Shown here one piece after another: positions 10,156 to 22,140 of a stretch of DNA of 64,000 nt. A model generated the notes under the pieces. It was not told the DNA's origin. It ran no database searches and was given only the letters and a program-made list of their open reading frames with translations. This stretch comes from Escallonia rubra. Lineage: Eukaryota; Streptophyta; Magnoliopsida; Escalloniales; Escalloniaceae. The translations under genes and the position numbers were made by a program. The stretch is from positions 124,001 to 188,000 of the forward strand of contig JAVXUO010003173.1 of the NCBI GenBank assembly GCA_033065855.1. Direction: 5' to 3'. Position 1 is the first letter of the stretch. Every line of letters begins with the position of its first letter.

Positions 10156-13042
10156 CAAAAAATTTTGAAGCAATGTGGTTAAAGCACCTACAAGGTCGTC
10201 AGATTATCCAGACGGCTTGGTCCATCCCGCTCTGTGGCTTCTCTATGTTCAAGGTTGTTATGTTGGGTAAACATACGATGAAATTATTGTACACTTAGAA
10301 TAAGGAGCGGTTTGGGAACCTTGGTACTCAAATAATGGATAATCAAGCGCCATTACTACACTTTCAAACCATGTTGCCTTCATCTGATGCTCAGTTATTA
10401 AAGCGTCAAGCGCACACAAAACTGGGCTGGCTATTGAAGTGTGAAGAATTATTCTTGGCACAAAATGCCAGATCAAAGTGGCTGACACTGGGGGACCGTA
10501 ATACAAAATATTTCATGCTTCAACCATTATCCATCTTCATAGAAATCACATATCTTTCCTTCAAGATGCCACTAGTATTATTTATACTGCTCATTTGGAA
10601 ATGTCTCAATGTTTTTAAAGCATTTTAAATCATTTTATGCCCACCTCAGTTAGTACATCAAGATATTACCTCGTTCAGCTCTATTGCATCCATAACTCAT
10701 TCCCTCACGAAAGACAAATCAATCTGATTGGTGAGCCTTTCACCGCGGATGAAGTTAAAGTAGCCCTCTTTCAACTATCACCTATAAAGGCCCGAGCTCT
10801 GATGGCATTCCATTGCTGGTATATCCATGTTGGGATTTTCTCTATACCCCTATAATGTCAGCAGCTTTATATTTCTTATAATCGGGTCACATTCTCATGA
10901 AAGCAAACAAATCCTTTATAGCCCTAATTCCCAAATGCACACAACCTAAAAAGCCCGATGACTTTCGACCAAATGCAATACTCTCTATAAAGCTATTACC
11001 AAAATACTCACCAACAATCAAACCCCACATTTCAAGCCTCATTTCTGAATACCATTGCCTTTATCCCATGTAGATAGATTAGTGATAATATTCTCATAAG
11101 CCAAGAACTTGTGCAAAAAATCCGAACATGTAAGAAATCGCAGTTCTGGGAACCCTCAAAATAGATATGAGCAAAAGTTAGCTGGGACTTCTTGGAAGCA
11201 TATTGAGGAAATTCAAATTCCCAGAACACATCATTTTACTTATCATGACATGCATGAAAACAGTGTCGTATGAAATCTTGGTTAGTGGCTCCTCAACTGC
11301 TCGATATCATCCAAGGTGTGGATAAACAACAAGGGGACCCCCTTATCACCATATCTCTTTATTCTCTGTGCAGAAGCCTTCTCATCTTCCCTAACAGCTG
11401 CACGTATACGGGGAAAGGTTTTCGGTATTCGAGCAGGACTCCAAAGTCCACCAATTAATCACATCTTCTTTACATATGATTTCTTAATTTTCACCAAACT
11501 CAACCTCCTTTCATGCACAGAAATACAACCAATACTCGAATCCTACTGCTTAGAATCAGGGCAATTGGTTAATTATCAAAAATCCACCATTATGGTAAGT
11601 CCAAAAGCTACTAGAGGGCAAAAACATCACGGTCAGATTATTCTGGGTATTACGTATTCGGAGAAATTTGGACAATACCTGGGAAGCACTCTAGACACTA
11701 TTACTCATTGGAAGGAATTTTTTAAATCCATCGTCATTAGAGTACGAGATAAATGCGCTGGGTGGAAAGGCTTACTTCTCAACAAAGCTGGATAGGCCAC
11801 CCTCCTTACATCGGTACTCTCATCCATTTTAATCTACCATATGTAGGTATGTCTTTTTCCTACCTCAATTTGTCAAGAACTGGTATTTATAATGAGCAAG
11901 TTTTGGTGGTCTATTGATGAATCTCGGAGATTTATTCACTGGATCAACTAGCATGCTCTGTATGGACCAAAAGCACATGGTGGTCTCACTTTTAAAGATT
12001 CTTGTCTCTTCAACCATGCTTTGTTGGTAAAATATTGTTGGCAGCTGTCTAGAGCTCCTGAGGCCTTAATCAACTAGCATGTTCTGTGTGGACCAAAAGC
12101 ACATGGTGGTTTCACTGTTAAAGATTCTTGTCTCTTCAACCATGCTTTGTTGGTAAAATATTGATGGCGGCTGTCTAGAGCTCCTGAGGCCTTAATCACA
12201 CGTGTTTTATAGGGGAAATATTGTGTTCGGAACAATTTTTGTACCTCCCCGCAAAAAGGTAATTTCTCTGGGGTTAGAAAAGTATTTTAGCAGGTAGACA
12301 GGTGTTGCTTCAGAGTTTTCGATGGCAGGTAGGTTCTGGCTCGCAAATTCCAATATGGAATGCGAAATGGATCCCCGAAACCAATATTTCAGTATGTACT
12401 AATATAGTAGACAACCTTTCAAATATTAGTACAGTAAGTGATCTTATTTGTAACAATCAATGGAATCACCTACTTCTAACTAGTTTGTTACCACCCGAAA
12501 CAACAACAAAATTTCAGCCATTCATATCTCATCTTATGGTTACGAAGATCAACAAGTTTGGGGGCATAGTAAAGATGACATCTTTTCAGTGGCATCCACT
12601 TATCACATGCTTTATCAAGTGAAACAGGCTGAGCTGGATCACAAAGGCAAGTACATGACATGTAGTTTGTGTATCACTATAAAGATTGGATACGGGTATG
12701 GCACTTACCTGTACCTCTCAAAATGATTTATCTTGCTTGGAAACTAATTTGGGATCGTCTTCTTCTGCATACGAAACTCCAATGCCTTTCTCTCTCAAAT
12801 TCAAACTTATGCCCACTTAGCCACTTATTACCCGAAACTATAGATCACCTTTTTCTTCGCTGCAGTATGATTAGACCAATCTGGTTCGGCATATCGTTGG
12901 ACACAAAAATTACTGATGTTGCTTCCCCTATTGCTGACCGACTCTTTGCTTGGATTAGTAGGCCTCTAAGGAAAAAAACTCCGCTCCTTCCCTCTAGATA
13001 CATCTTCACTATCCTATGGGTCATTTGGGTACATTGAAATAA
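10156..13042 (+). pseudogene. LINE (L1-type) reverse transcriptase and zf-RVT region, degenerate
   Basis: The blocks of plant LINE ORF2 follow in order with several frameshifts and stops: FEAMWLKH; SKWLTLGDRNTKYF (about 10470-10520); FTADEVKVALFQL (about 10740); KIDMSK and TVSYEILV (about 11160-11280); DPLSPYLFILCAEAF-like sequence (about 11335-11385); a decayed FADD box reading FTYD (about 11470); GWKGLLLNKAG; KFWW; YGPKAHGG (twice); and the C-terminal zinc-binding zf-RVT region with WHLPVPLKMIYLAWKL and ETIDHLFLRCS (about 12690-12870). The YADD/FADD active site is lost. The LINE resumes at 14467 after the Mutator-like insertion. Confidence 0.85.
11943..12196 (+). repeat. 126-bp tandem duplication inside the LINE
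   Basis: Two copies, starting at 11943 and 12069, of the segment coding the YGPKAHGG-LVKYCWQLSRAPEALI region. They differ at a handful of positions. The period of 126 bp is a multiple of three, so the duplication would not itself have shifted the frame. Confidence 0.9.
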
Positions 13043-14466
13043 GAGTTAATTACAAAATTGTCCCCTGAGGTTTACACGCATTTGCACTTTGCTCCCCGTG
13101 TTTACAACTTTTGTAATAGTGTTCCCCAAGGTTGACAAAACCATTGCAAACAGCTCCAAAACCGAACGACCGTTCAAATTTGGCCGTTAAGACCGCATGT
13201 GCACATCACACACGGTTTTGGCATGGGTAGATCTGTCATTTCCGATCCCAGCTAAGAAACTCATCACTTTCTCCCCTGTTATTTCTGAGTTCTTCATAGG
13301 TCAAAAAATTAAATGTGAAACCGTACTCCGGACCATCTTTGTTGCTAGCCTCATCATTCTCCGCATGTGTAAATCTTATTTCATCTCCCTTTTCTTCCTG
13401 CTGTGTCTCAAACTCGACCAAATCTAAGTCTTCTTTAATGTCTTGTTCAGGTATAAACTTTGACTAGCCTGAACTATTGTTTTCATTCTTTCTCAATTTG
13501 TAATCACATAAAATCAAATGAATGATACTAACAAAGGAACTTACAGAGAAATAAATAATGTAAAAGAGCTTTAAATACCTGAAAATGATTTTGCTTAGGA
13601 AGCCAAACAGGGGAAGCAAATTAGTGGAGAGATAGAACTAGAAATGGCCAACACAGAGTCCAAGTTTTTGAAGCATGAAGTCATTAACAGAACCCATCTC
13701 CTCCAAAACTGAATCGGGGTAGTGAAGAGAAGCAGCTTTCGGGTACCCATCAATTTAGTCACCCACTAAATTTGGTTTGAAGCGAAAAAACAGACGAAAC
13801 ATAGTTCACGAAGCTCATGGCTACTTTGAAATTGTCAAAGATAGAAGTGGACACGCCACCTATAAGGGAACACGAAAAGAACGAAAATCATGTCAAAATC
13901 CAAACATTTTGCAAATAAATACGATTCAAAAGAGGGTGAAATCTGACCTAATTGAAGAGGTTCTTTGCCAAACCCCACAGCGAGCTTCCCTCCGACTGCA
14001 AGTAATTTGTCCAGCGACGGCAAAAGAAAGAAATTCAATAGATCTCAAACTCTTTTCGGAAGCACCCTGGAAACCCATTTTTCCTTGTCTGGATAGCAAG
14101 CTCAGATGTCGTCCCTGAAGATTGATTTGCCGCCGGAAAAGAAGCTTAAGGTTTTGGACTTCGACAATATGGTAGAACCGGCAGCATTGATTGGGGGTTT
14201 AGGGTATGAGAGGAAGAGAGAAAAGAGAGTAATTAATATTTAGGATTTTTAGAGGGTTTTGGTAAGGAATGGACTGATTTGCCCATGTCAAAACGGCACG
14301 TGCTGTGCACATGCGGACTTAACGACCGAATTTGAACAGTCGTTCGGTTTTGGAGCTGTTTGCAATGGTTTTGTCAACCTCAGGAGACACTATTGCAAAA
14401 GTTGTAAACACGGGGAGCAAAGTGCAAATGCGTGTAAACCTCAGGGGACAGTTTTGTAATTAACCC
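13043..14466. mobile_element. Mutator-like element, non-autonomous, ~165-bp TIRs, inserted in the LINE
   Basis: The left end (13043 to about 13205) and right end (about 14295 to 14466) are long inverted repeats starting GAGTTAATTACAAAATTGTC and GGGTTAATTACAAAACTGTC. The flanks carry a 9-bp duplication, TTGAAATAA (13034-13042) and TTGAAATAC (14467-14475), one mismatch. The LINE sequence reads through the junction. No transposase is seen. The interior has two coding-like stretches on the minus strand (about 13236-13440 and 13640-13757) that may be captured gene pieces; see the finding. Confidence 0.85.
13236..13440 (-). pseudogene. coding-like fragment inside the Mutator-like element, unrecognised
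   Basis: The minus strand is open through residues such as LVEFETQQEEKGDEIRF and GFTFNFLTYEELRNN, an acidic, non-repetitive composition unlike the flanking TIRs. A second open piece (13640-13757, with AASLHYPDSVLEEMGS) is separated by an intron-like stretch. I do not recognise the parent gene. It could be a host exon captured by the element or chance. Confidence 0.3.
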
Positions 14467-14697
14467 TTGAAATACCTCATGTTTCGACAAATACCTTTTA
14501 ATCTTATAGTAGTCATTGAACAAATTAATCAAGTGACCTTAACTATTATTGCATATATATATACACACACCCTACCATCAGACCCTTCAAATTTACCCCA
14601 ACCACGCTTGAGTATAACCAAACACGTCCTTCCTTATATCTAACCCCATCCTTGTGCTCGTGTACAAACTCGACCATCATCAAAATTGGGAGGATTA
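14467..14697. other. LINE 3' remnant and flank
   Basis: The LINE frame continues for about ten codons after the insertion (ending SCFDKYL) and then fades into AT-rich sequence with a short (TA)n/(CA)n run near 14550. The true LINE 3' end and any poly(A) tail cannot be placed. Confidence 0.4.
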
Positions 14698-15699
14698 AAT
14701 GCACATAAAACCCCATACTTTGGGGTCATTTACACGGAACACCTCAGGGTTTGAATTTTGACCCCCACCACCCCAAATTTTCAATTTTGGTGCACGCAAC
14801 ACCATTTGACGGTTTTTACTCGTTTTGGTGGAATGTCTGTTAGAAGCCAAAGGGCACAAAGGTAACTTCCTCCATAAATCCAACATGGCAGCCATGCCAA
14901 TTTTGATTTTGTAAGGCATATTTGACCGCCGGCAGCATTGAGACGGCGCCGAAGGGCACTGCTGCTCCTCGCGGTGGTGCGTATCTTGACGGCATGGGTC
15001 TGATAGCGGCACTAAGTTGGATGGTGATGCCGGTCCTTGTCGATGGTGGGTAGGCGACATAGTTGTAAGGTCGTAATCGTGAGGCGACAGTGGCGCCGAT
15101 TGGAGCCGTTTATCGTGGTGGTGACACTTCGCCGAAGCTTGCGATAGTGTTGCTCCAGTGCTTTTCGGAAGGCCTGTCGTGGTGGCAACGACGGCATCTT
15201 GATGGGATGGTGGTGGCCGCTTGATTGTGACCGTGTCGGTAGCACAGATCTGGACTGGCTATGCGCGGTGGCGGCGCTAGGTACTGACTCGGTAGCACAG
15301 ATCTGGAGGAAGGATGGTCGTCCCTTGGTTGTCGACGGCCTCTTACCTGTGGTAGATGGCCTGGCTATGCGCGGTGGCGGCGCTAGGTACTGACCCATGG
15401 CCAGCGGCGCTGCCATGGCTTCTTCATCTTCTTTCTCTCTCTGTTTGATTTTTGTGTGAGAGAGATACAGAGGGAGAGAGGGGTAAAACTCCAACTTTCG
15501 GGTGATGTGGCTGCCAACAAGGATATTTTAATGAAGTGTCCATTTTGACTTCAAAATTATAACAGTCGTCCTCGAATTTTGAATTTCAACCGTCAAATGG
15601 TGCTACGTGCACCAAAATTGGAAATTTGGGGTGGTGGGGGTCAAAATTCCTGGGGTGTTCTGTGTAAATGACCCCAAAGTATGGGGTTTTATGTGCATT
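14698..15699. mobile_element. long-TIR element, probably Mutator-like, 1.0 kb
   Basis: Both ends read AATGCACATAAAACCCCATA inward, and the inverted repeats stay similar for about 120 bp (with TTGACCCCCACCACCCC and TTTTGGTGCACG inside). I find no clear target duplication, so the superfamily is inferred from TIR length. The interior is GC-rich and holds two local direct repeats: GGTAGCACAGATCTGGA at about 15239 and 15291, and GGCTATGCGCGGTGGCGGCG at about 15258 and 15362. No transposase is visible. Confidence 0.7.
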
Positions 15700-16443
15700 G
15701 CTGTTTTAATCAACAAAACCTTCGAGCTGGTATTGGGCATTGCTGTTTTGCCAATAATATGATTCGCTGTGAATCAACTGCTTTCTTTTTTTGTTCAACT
15801 GATTTATACACTGCATATAGCAAGGGCCTTTTGATGACTGCGAAATGGGCTCTTGAAAAAAAACCTTTTACATATCACTTCACTCACATGTTCTAAATTT
15901 CTGTATTCATAGTTATCCGGATGTGTGGCCCTATTATGTATGACTTTTGCAATATTCTACTAGCTTTTCACTACTTTTGTGTAGATAAAGTGGGATCTGA
16001 TTTACTTAAAGAAGCTTTTCTGTTGTCAGTTTTCCTTGTCATGCCCAAATGCAGGTACATCAAGACTGAATCAGTGAAATCCTTTTGTAATCCCAGTCTT
16101 TAGAAGTATTATACTTCGTATGTCTTTTATATGGGCTTATGTAACGAATATTTTCTATTAATATCACTCTCTCATTAACCAAAAACAAAAACACACGAGT
16201 GCATTTTTCTCTTCACAATTAAGTCAAGAAAATCAAATTATAAATCACAATCTCTCGATACACTCCGTACTATATTTTAGGATGGACAAAAAAAGTGAAA
16301 AGATATCATTTTCAGAGACAGATTGGGATGTTTCCATCCAAAGAATAAAAAAGAGAAGGAAAACAGAATATCCCAAGTTCAGTTGGCACTGCTTATGCAA
16401 GTGAATCAGCTAACGCTAGTGGTACAACGTTCGCAGAGAGGAT
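15700..16443. other. upstream region of the epimerase gene
   Basis: No gene is supported. A 13-base phrase GCATTGCTGTTTT occurs twice, 43 bp apart, at 15695 and 15738, directly at the edge of the preceding element. The last ~250 bp contain the likely promoter and 5' leader of the epimerase, but no convincing TATA box was seen. Confidence 0.4.
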
Positions 16444-19400
16444 ATGGCGACAATTTCCATGACGTGGACGACTCTTCCCTCGCCAACCTCTTCCAGGCTT
16501 CCGCGAGTCAACCGGTGAGTTTTCTCCCTCCATTTCCGGGTCTCCTCATCTGGGTATATCAGAACTTCTTCAGTTTCTCGATCCCCATTCTGCAATTTCT
16601 AAGATTCCCGGCTCATATCTAGCTGAACCATTTGGCTACAAATGTATGCATACTTGTGTGTGTTCTTTATGGTGAAATTTATTGGTTGGGGGATTGAGTG
16701 AGTCGATTAACTCATTAAAGATTGGTGCAGATATCCGGGTATGGCTTTTGCGAGCCTGAACAAGGAGGTGACGTCTTTGGGAGTACAGGTTACAGAAGGA
16801 TTAGGGAATTTGCCAAAGGTCATTTTGAAATCTGATCATGGAAGGTATCTATCATCTGTTATGTAGCTGCAGCGAGACTAACATGATCTCTTCTTGCCTG
16901 CATTGGTTTACTGCATGCCGAAAAATTATGTTGCTAAATTCAAGATTTCTAGTGCCCATTTGTCATCGTTTGCCAGAATCAAAAAGTTCCAAGAATGTCT
17001 AAGTTGTGCATTTTTGTGCTGCACTTTATAGTCTTAGCATTGGATTGTCAATTCTCGAATGCAGAAGTTGTTTTTATTTTCTTCCTTTTGTGATTGAAGA
17101 ATATTGTTTAGAGCATGGCAAAGGGGTGTTTTAGGATAGATTTATTGATTATCGTGTTTGCAGTGAGGCTGAGCTATACTTGTTTGGAGGTTGCGTGACA
17201 TCGTGGAAAGTAGCTAGTAAGGATCTCCTCTTTGTTAGGCCAGATGCTGTTTTCAATGGCCAGAAACCTATCAGGTCCTTTTCTTAATCAGCATTGCGCT
17301 TCATACTTCGTTTTGCCAGTGGATTTAGTATTAGCAAATCTATTATAAGCCACTCTTTGGTGTAATTCTAGTTGCAAAACCTCCATACTCTCAACTATAC
17401 TGGACGATATGCTTTCCAGTTTCCTGACTCTAATCTTTTTCTGGATAGTGGCGGCATACCACATTGTTTCCCGCAGTTTGGACCTGGCCCAATACAGCAG
17501 GTATGCTTCTATCAGTACTGAATTGCACTAATTTCCAGAAAGGACCCAAACCCTTCATCAATGAGCACCACACTGGTCCAACTCAACATCCTTCCACCCT
17601 CAGCAAGGGCATTTTTTAGAAACTTTCAAACTTAAATAGTAGCTTCTAAGATACTGGCCATTCTTCTGGGGTGCAACCATGGATCAGTTTCCCAAAGGCA
17701 TACTTCTAAAGCTACTAGTGTGTGTTTGTGTGTGTGTGTCTTTCGTACCTCTTTCAATCCAGAGAAACCTAAATTTCCAGTCTTGTCAATGTGAACTAGC
17801 ATTGAAGTCAACATTGAATGTCAAAAGTACTACTCCATGTCCAGTCAATGCCTGCAAAATTTTTGATGAATTCTTCGGCTACTGCGATTCATTTCCAGTT
17901 TTTGTTAGTAATCTTGTGAGCTTGGATATGTTTATGTGGTTAACAGCACGGATTTGGAAGGAATATGAATTGGTCCATCATCAACTCCGAAAATGTGGAA
18001 GGAAATCCTGTAATCACATTAGAGCTAAAGGATGGCCCATACAGTCGCTCTATGTGGGATTTTGGTTTTCAAGCATTATACAAGGTAAGCCTGTAGGTAA
18101 TCGCCCTCTTTACGAAACTGTCTTATTCAGATCATTTTTATTAATGATGAAGTGATAAAGTGTGCAGCACCATTCCTGTCTTCCTTACCACATTCTGTTG
18201 TAGTTTATAAATCCTTATTAACGAATTCCCTTGAGTTAATGTGTTGCTTATAATTGATGCTTCTTTGGCAGGTCGCACTAGATAAAAAGAGCCTATCAAC
18301 AGAATTAGTGATCACAAATACTGATAAAAAGGCATTTTCATTCACTACTGCTCTTCATACATACTTCAGTGTAAGTAGTTCAGTATGGCACACTCTTATT
18401 TTGTATATTTCAAAGTTGGTCGTAGACGTAAACTGGCACACCCAACATAACCCCTTCAGAAATTAATGATGGAATACTGTTACTCGAATATACTCTTGGA
18501 GGTACAGAATGTGATTATGCTAAGGATTAAAAGAAAACACACATCAAATAATTCAGAATGCAGATTTCATCTGGCTGTACGCCCTTTAAAAAGCTCTGGA
18601 GACTTTGGTTCCTTCATGCAGGCTTCTGTAGCAGGAGCATCAGTGAAAGGTCTGAAAGGTTGCAAAACTCTTAACAAGGGTCCAGATCCTAAAAATCCAG
18701 TGGATGGTACGGAGGAAAGGTTTGTTTCATATCTCACATGGCTCTTCTTATTCAAAAATACTGTAGCATCTATCATATATCACAAAACTCTTTACCGAAG
18801 AAAATTAAGTCAGCAAGGTTTTTGTATGGAAGTACAAATTAATTATCAAGACATGGCTCTTCTTATTAAAAAACACTAGCATCTATCATATAACACAAAA
18901 CTCTTTACCGAAGAAAATTAAGTCAGCAAGGTTTCTGTACGGAAGTAAAAATTAGTTATCAAAGGATATAGTTCATGGATTCTCCATTGCAATTTACTTT
19001 CCTTGTGTTAGATACTTGTATCGATGGTCTGCGGTGTATTGCGATCCCCTGTACCATTTTGCATACTAGTCATCGCAAGACATGTTCTGTTTGAGCATAC
19101 TATTGATGAAAAAGTTATACCAAACAAGCATGAATCACAATGCTTGCATTCTCGTTTTAACTCCTATTTTTGCTACTCAGGGATGTAGTAACCTTTCCTG
19201 GATTTGTGGATTGCGTTTATCTTGAAGCTCCTAATGAGTTATACCTAGATAATGGCTTGGGTGATATAATATCTGTCAAGAATACGAAGTAAGTTTTTTA
19301 CTAATCATTTTTAGTTTCAAGTAGTTGCTATTATATTTTGTCTTTCTTTCGCAAATATTTCTACCCTCCACAAAGTTGGCAACGTATTCTTCCTTGTTCA

Positions 19401-19740
19401 CACAGCTGGTCAGACGCTGTTCTCTGGAACCCACATCTGACAATGGAAGCATGCTACAAAGATTTTGTTTGTGTTGAAAATGCCAAGGTATGAAAGCACT
19501 ATCTGCTATCATAGTAAACCAGCTATTTCATGATGAACTAGATGTTTCTACAATACCGCATGCATGGTTTAGTTCATAAATCATTGCAGACAATTTGCGT
19601 AGTACAATCAGTTTTTAGACGCTCAGCAGTTTGTCTGCTAGTTTTTGATGCAACTCTTTTCTCTCACTACACAGATTGGAGACGTTCAGCTAGAGCCTCA
19701 ACAATCTTGGACAGCCACACAAAAGCTAAGCATTGCTTGA
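16444..19740 (+). CDS. glucose-6-phosphate 1-epimerase (aldose 1-epimerase family), ten exons, complete
   Basis: Exons: 16444-16514, 16731-16844, 17164-17274, 17449-17500, 17947-18084, 18272-18370, 18622-18719, 19181-19288, 19406-19487, 19675-19740; all GT-AG, total 312 residues, frame intact. The enzyme interconverts alpha- and beta-glucose 6-phosphate. Landmarks are LYLFGGCVTSWK (about 65-76), FPQFGPGPIQQHGFGRN (catalytic His region, about 106-122), ELKDGPYSRSMWDF, TALHTYF, VYLEAPNE and the C-terminal NWSDAVLWNPH and EACYKDFVCVENA, the hallmarks of the YeaD/At5g66530-like group. The first ~35 residues (rich in Ser, Thr, Arg, no acids) look like a plastid transit peptide, so the enzyme probably acts in chloroplasts. 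Intron 7 contains a 115-bp tandem duplication. Function is from family memory; localisation is inferred. Confidence 0.93.
17716..17740. repeat. short (GT)n run in epimerase intron 4
   Basis: An imperfect GT-dinucleotide run inside intron 4; no other feature there. Confidence 0.7.
18736..18963 (+). repeat. 115-bp tandem duplication in epimerase intron 7
   Basis: Two adjacent copies start with ACATGGCTCTTCTTATT at 18736 and 18851 and share CTTTACCGAAGAAAATTAAG further in. They differ at a few bases. The splice sites on either side are unaffected. Confidence 0.85.
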
Positions 19741-20490
19741 AGTGTAGCTGAGGCGTGCTTTCTCTTAGTTTTCAAGATAATTCTCTTCTCTTCCTCTTTG
19801 TATTCTCTTGTTAATTTCAAATTTTCTTTCTTCTTTTTACAACTGTATACAGAGTTTTCTGTCTACAAGAGTATACTTCGCCAGTTATTGTATATCTGGT
19901 TGATAAATCTATAATTGACATATAATCCATCAATTTCCCCCCTCTTAACTCCCCCTCTGTGCAAATGTCTCTCTCTCCACCACCTTCAAGGTTTTTCCCC
20001 GAGCACAACCGTGTAGGCAATTTAAGTGGTTGCTTGAGCATACAAGCCTAACTTATACGAAGATTCTAAGAATGACCTCAATTGACTTTAGAACCACGTC
20101 GTCAGCGGGTCTCTTGCTTTGCCAATATGGTTCCAGTTTCTTATCTGAAAGACGCAACAACAACGTATTGGCAATTCTAACTATATTTTACAATATACTT
20201 ACGGAATGTACTGAAATTCGTTTATTGAAGCACTCTTTTAAATATGACAACACGCACATATCTAGAAGAGGCAGATTAGGTTAGATTATTGCATAAAAGC
20301 AGCAAAATGCCCGAAGTACAGAAATGAATTTTTTTATAGACAGACTTATAGACCAAACCCTTAAAACGAACTGTCGCCCAACTCAGAACTGAAATCATAA
20401 ACCCCTAAAGAAATTTTAACCACTTACAGAGTTTAAAGTTATGTCTAAACCATTGTGTTCAAGGTGTGCCCCGTTACTTTGAGTTCATTC
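19741..20490. other. intergenic spacer between convergent epimerase and SYP112 genes
   Basis: About 750 bp, AT-rich, holding the 3' ends of the two facing genes. No repeat or gene is recognised. Confidence 0.5.
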
Positions 20491-21387
20491 TCAAGAAGAT
20501 AACATTGCAATGAAGCATACCAGCAGTATGATCAGCCCAACAGCCCACACCCAATAGACCCATTTCTTGCCATTCTTCTTCATCTGCTTAGCATAGAAAA
20601 GACTGTTAGTTCCACCACTTATGAAGCTTCCAGCATTGGCAACATTATGCTCAATGTCATCTATCTGTTGGCCTTGTGTCTCAACCAAAACAGCCATATC
20701 AAGAAACACCTGATGAAGCTTGTTCAAACTCCTCTGAATGTCCATCACAGCTTCATGTCTCTCTTTATTCTCCAAAATCAGATCCATTTTCCCTTCAAAA
20801 ATTTCGACTTGCCCACCTCCTGAAACCATCTTTTCAATCACTTCCTCACTAGGTACCTCCCCGGTGGCATTATAGTACCTCCTTCTCAAACTTTCCTTGT
20901 AATCCGCTAAAATTCTCTCCCTCAGCGATTGAAAATCATTCATCATATCTCTAAGCTTAACTCTCAACCCATTGGTAATCGAAACTCTAGTTCGATCAAC
21001 TGTACTTCCTTCTGCATACGCCACTGATACTCTGCGATTAGCCACATTCGATTTGTCTAGTGATTCGAGCTTTGCCTTGACGATTTTGGCTTTTCGAAGG
21101 ACAGCAACCATGTCTGAGTCCATTTGATCCCTCAGGCCGTGAAGAACTTTAGCACTGTGAGTGGACTTGGTCTCTTCATTTAGATTTTGAAGATCAAGCA
21201 GGAGATTAGTAATCTCCTCCATTTCGGCCTTGATTGCCTCCACTTCTTGGAAGAACTGAGAGAGGTTATCTTCATCTCTGGTGCTGAGATGGCCATTTTC
21301 TAAATCTGCCTCGGCTTCAAGGTCCATCTGGGCCTGTTTCTTCAAATCCACATAACTTAAAAACGACTTTGTCATTAGATCATTCAT
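20491..21387 (-). CDS. SYP112: syntaxin SYP112 (Qa-SNARE, plasma membrane/cytokinesis type)
   Basis: A single open frame encodes 298 residues starting MNDLMTKSFLSYVDLKKQA, the start shared by SYP111/KNOLLE and SYP112. Residues about 40-160 form the N-terminal Habc three-helix domain, the SNARE helix follows at about 203-265 (HEAVMDIQRSLNKLHQVFLDMAVLVETQGQ..., with the zero-layer Gln in VETQ), and a hydrophobic anchor (about 277-296) closes the protein with five or fewer luminal residues. The phrases LLLDLQNLNEETKSTHS and NVANAGSFISGGTNSLFYA are closer to SYP112 than to KNOLLE as I remember them. Such Qa-SNAREs drive vesicle fusion at the plasma membrane or cell plate. A 5' UTR intron is likely (21414-21919: donor GCAAG|gtttga, acceptor ttgcag|GTGGG on the minus strand). 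It lies tail to tail with the epimerase gene. Confidence 0.93.
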   Translation of the reverse strand: MNDLMTKSFLSYVDLKKQAQMDLEAEADLENGHLSTRDEDNLSQFFQEVEAIKAEMEEITNLLLDLQNLNEETKSTHSAKVLHGLRDQMDSDMVAVLRKAKIVKAKLESLDKSNVANRRVSVAYAEGSTVDRTRVSITNGLRVKLRDMMNDFQSLRERILADYKESLRRRYYNATGEVPSEEVIEKMVSGGGQVEIFEGKMDLILENKERHEAVMDIQRSLNKLHQVFLDMAVLVETQGQQIDDIEHNVANAGSFISGGTNSLFYAKQMKKNGKKWVYWVWAVGLIILLVCFIAMLSS

Positions 21388-22140
21388 CTTCGTAACAAAG
21401 TTTCAAAACCCACCTGCAACAAAATTAAGAATATCATCTTTACATTACAACACATACACAAAGATTGAAGCACACCCTTTTCTAAAGATTGGGTTTATGG
21501 TTTAATTTCTTGAGATCCTCGGGATTATATACGAATTCACCAGCAAGAATCTAAGCAGTACATACGCAAAGGATTTTGAGAAACATCTAGAGAATGTGAA
21601 GAACCTATCAAGAAACAGAGCAGAAGTGTAATGAAGAAACTTCTGTAACTTCAGGACTTGACCCTAACAAAATTGAACAAAAAGGAAACATAGAACTTGA
21701 TATGGGTTTAATACCAGAAAGGAAACAGTTTGAATTGACAATGTGTTGATTCAACGTATGCAAAATATGACGAGTGCGTGACAACAAAAAGAAACCAGAA
21801 GAACCAATCAAGAAACAGATTAGCACCGAAGGGTAATGATGAAACCCGCGCGACTTTCAAAACTTGATGAAACCCAACAATATGAGTTCATGAAAACAGA
21901 AAGTGGATTTTGATCAAACCTTGCAATCAGTGACTCTCACCCTCTACTGAAAGCGCGGATTGTCCGTCTCTTTCTTTCTTTTTCTCTATCAGTGACTGGG
22001 GTTTCAAAAACAGAGAAGAAATTAGAGAGAAAACTCTCATGGGTAATGAGAAGAAAGAGACCCTTGAGAGGGTTAAAAGGAGAGGAGGGTCTGTTCGATC
22101 AGTCAGTTTCAAAATTTCGAATGTGTTCGTTGTTTGAAAA

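Noticed and set aside
15681..16103. Two open frames before the epimerase gene as a possible small gene
   Set aside because: Short, Cys/Phe-rich chance frames in AT-rich DNA with no start context, no splice partner and no family resemblance.
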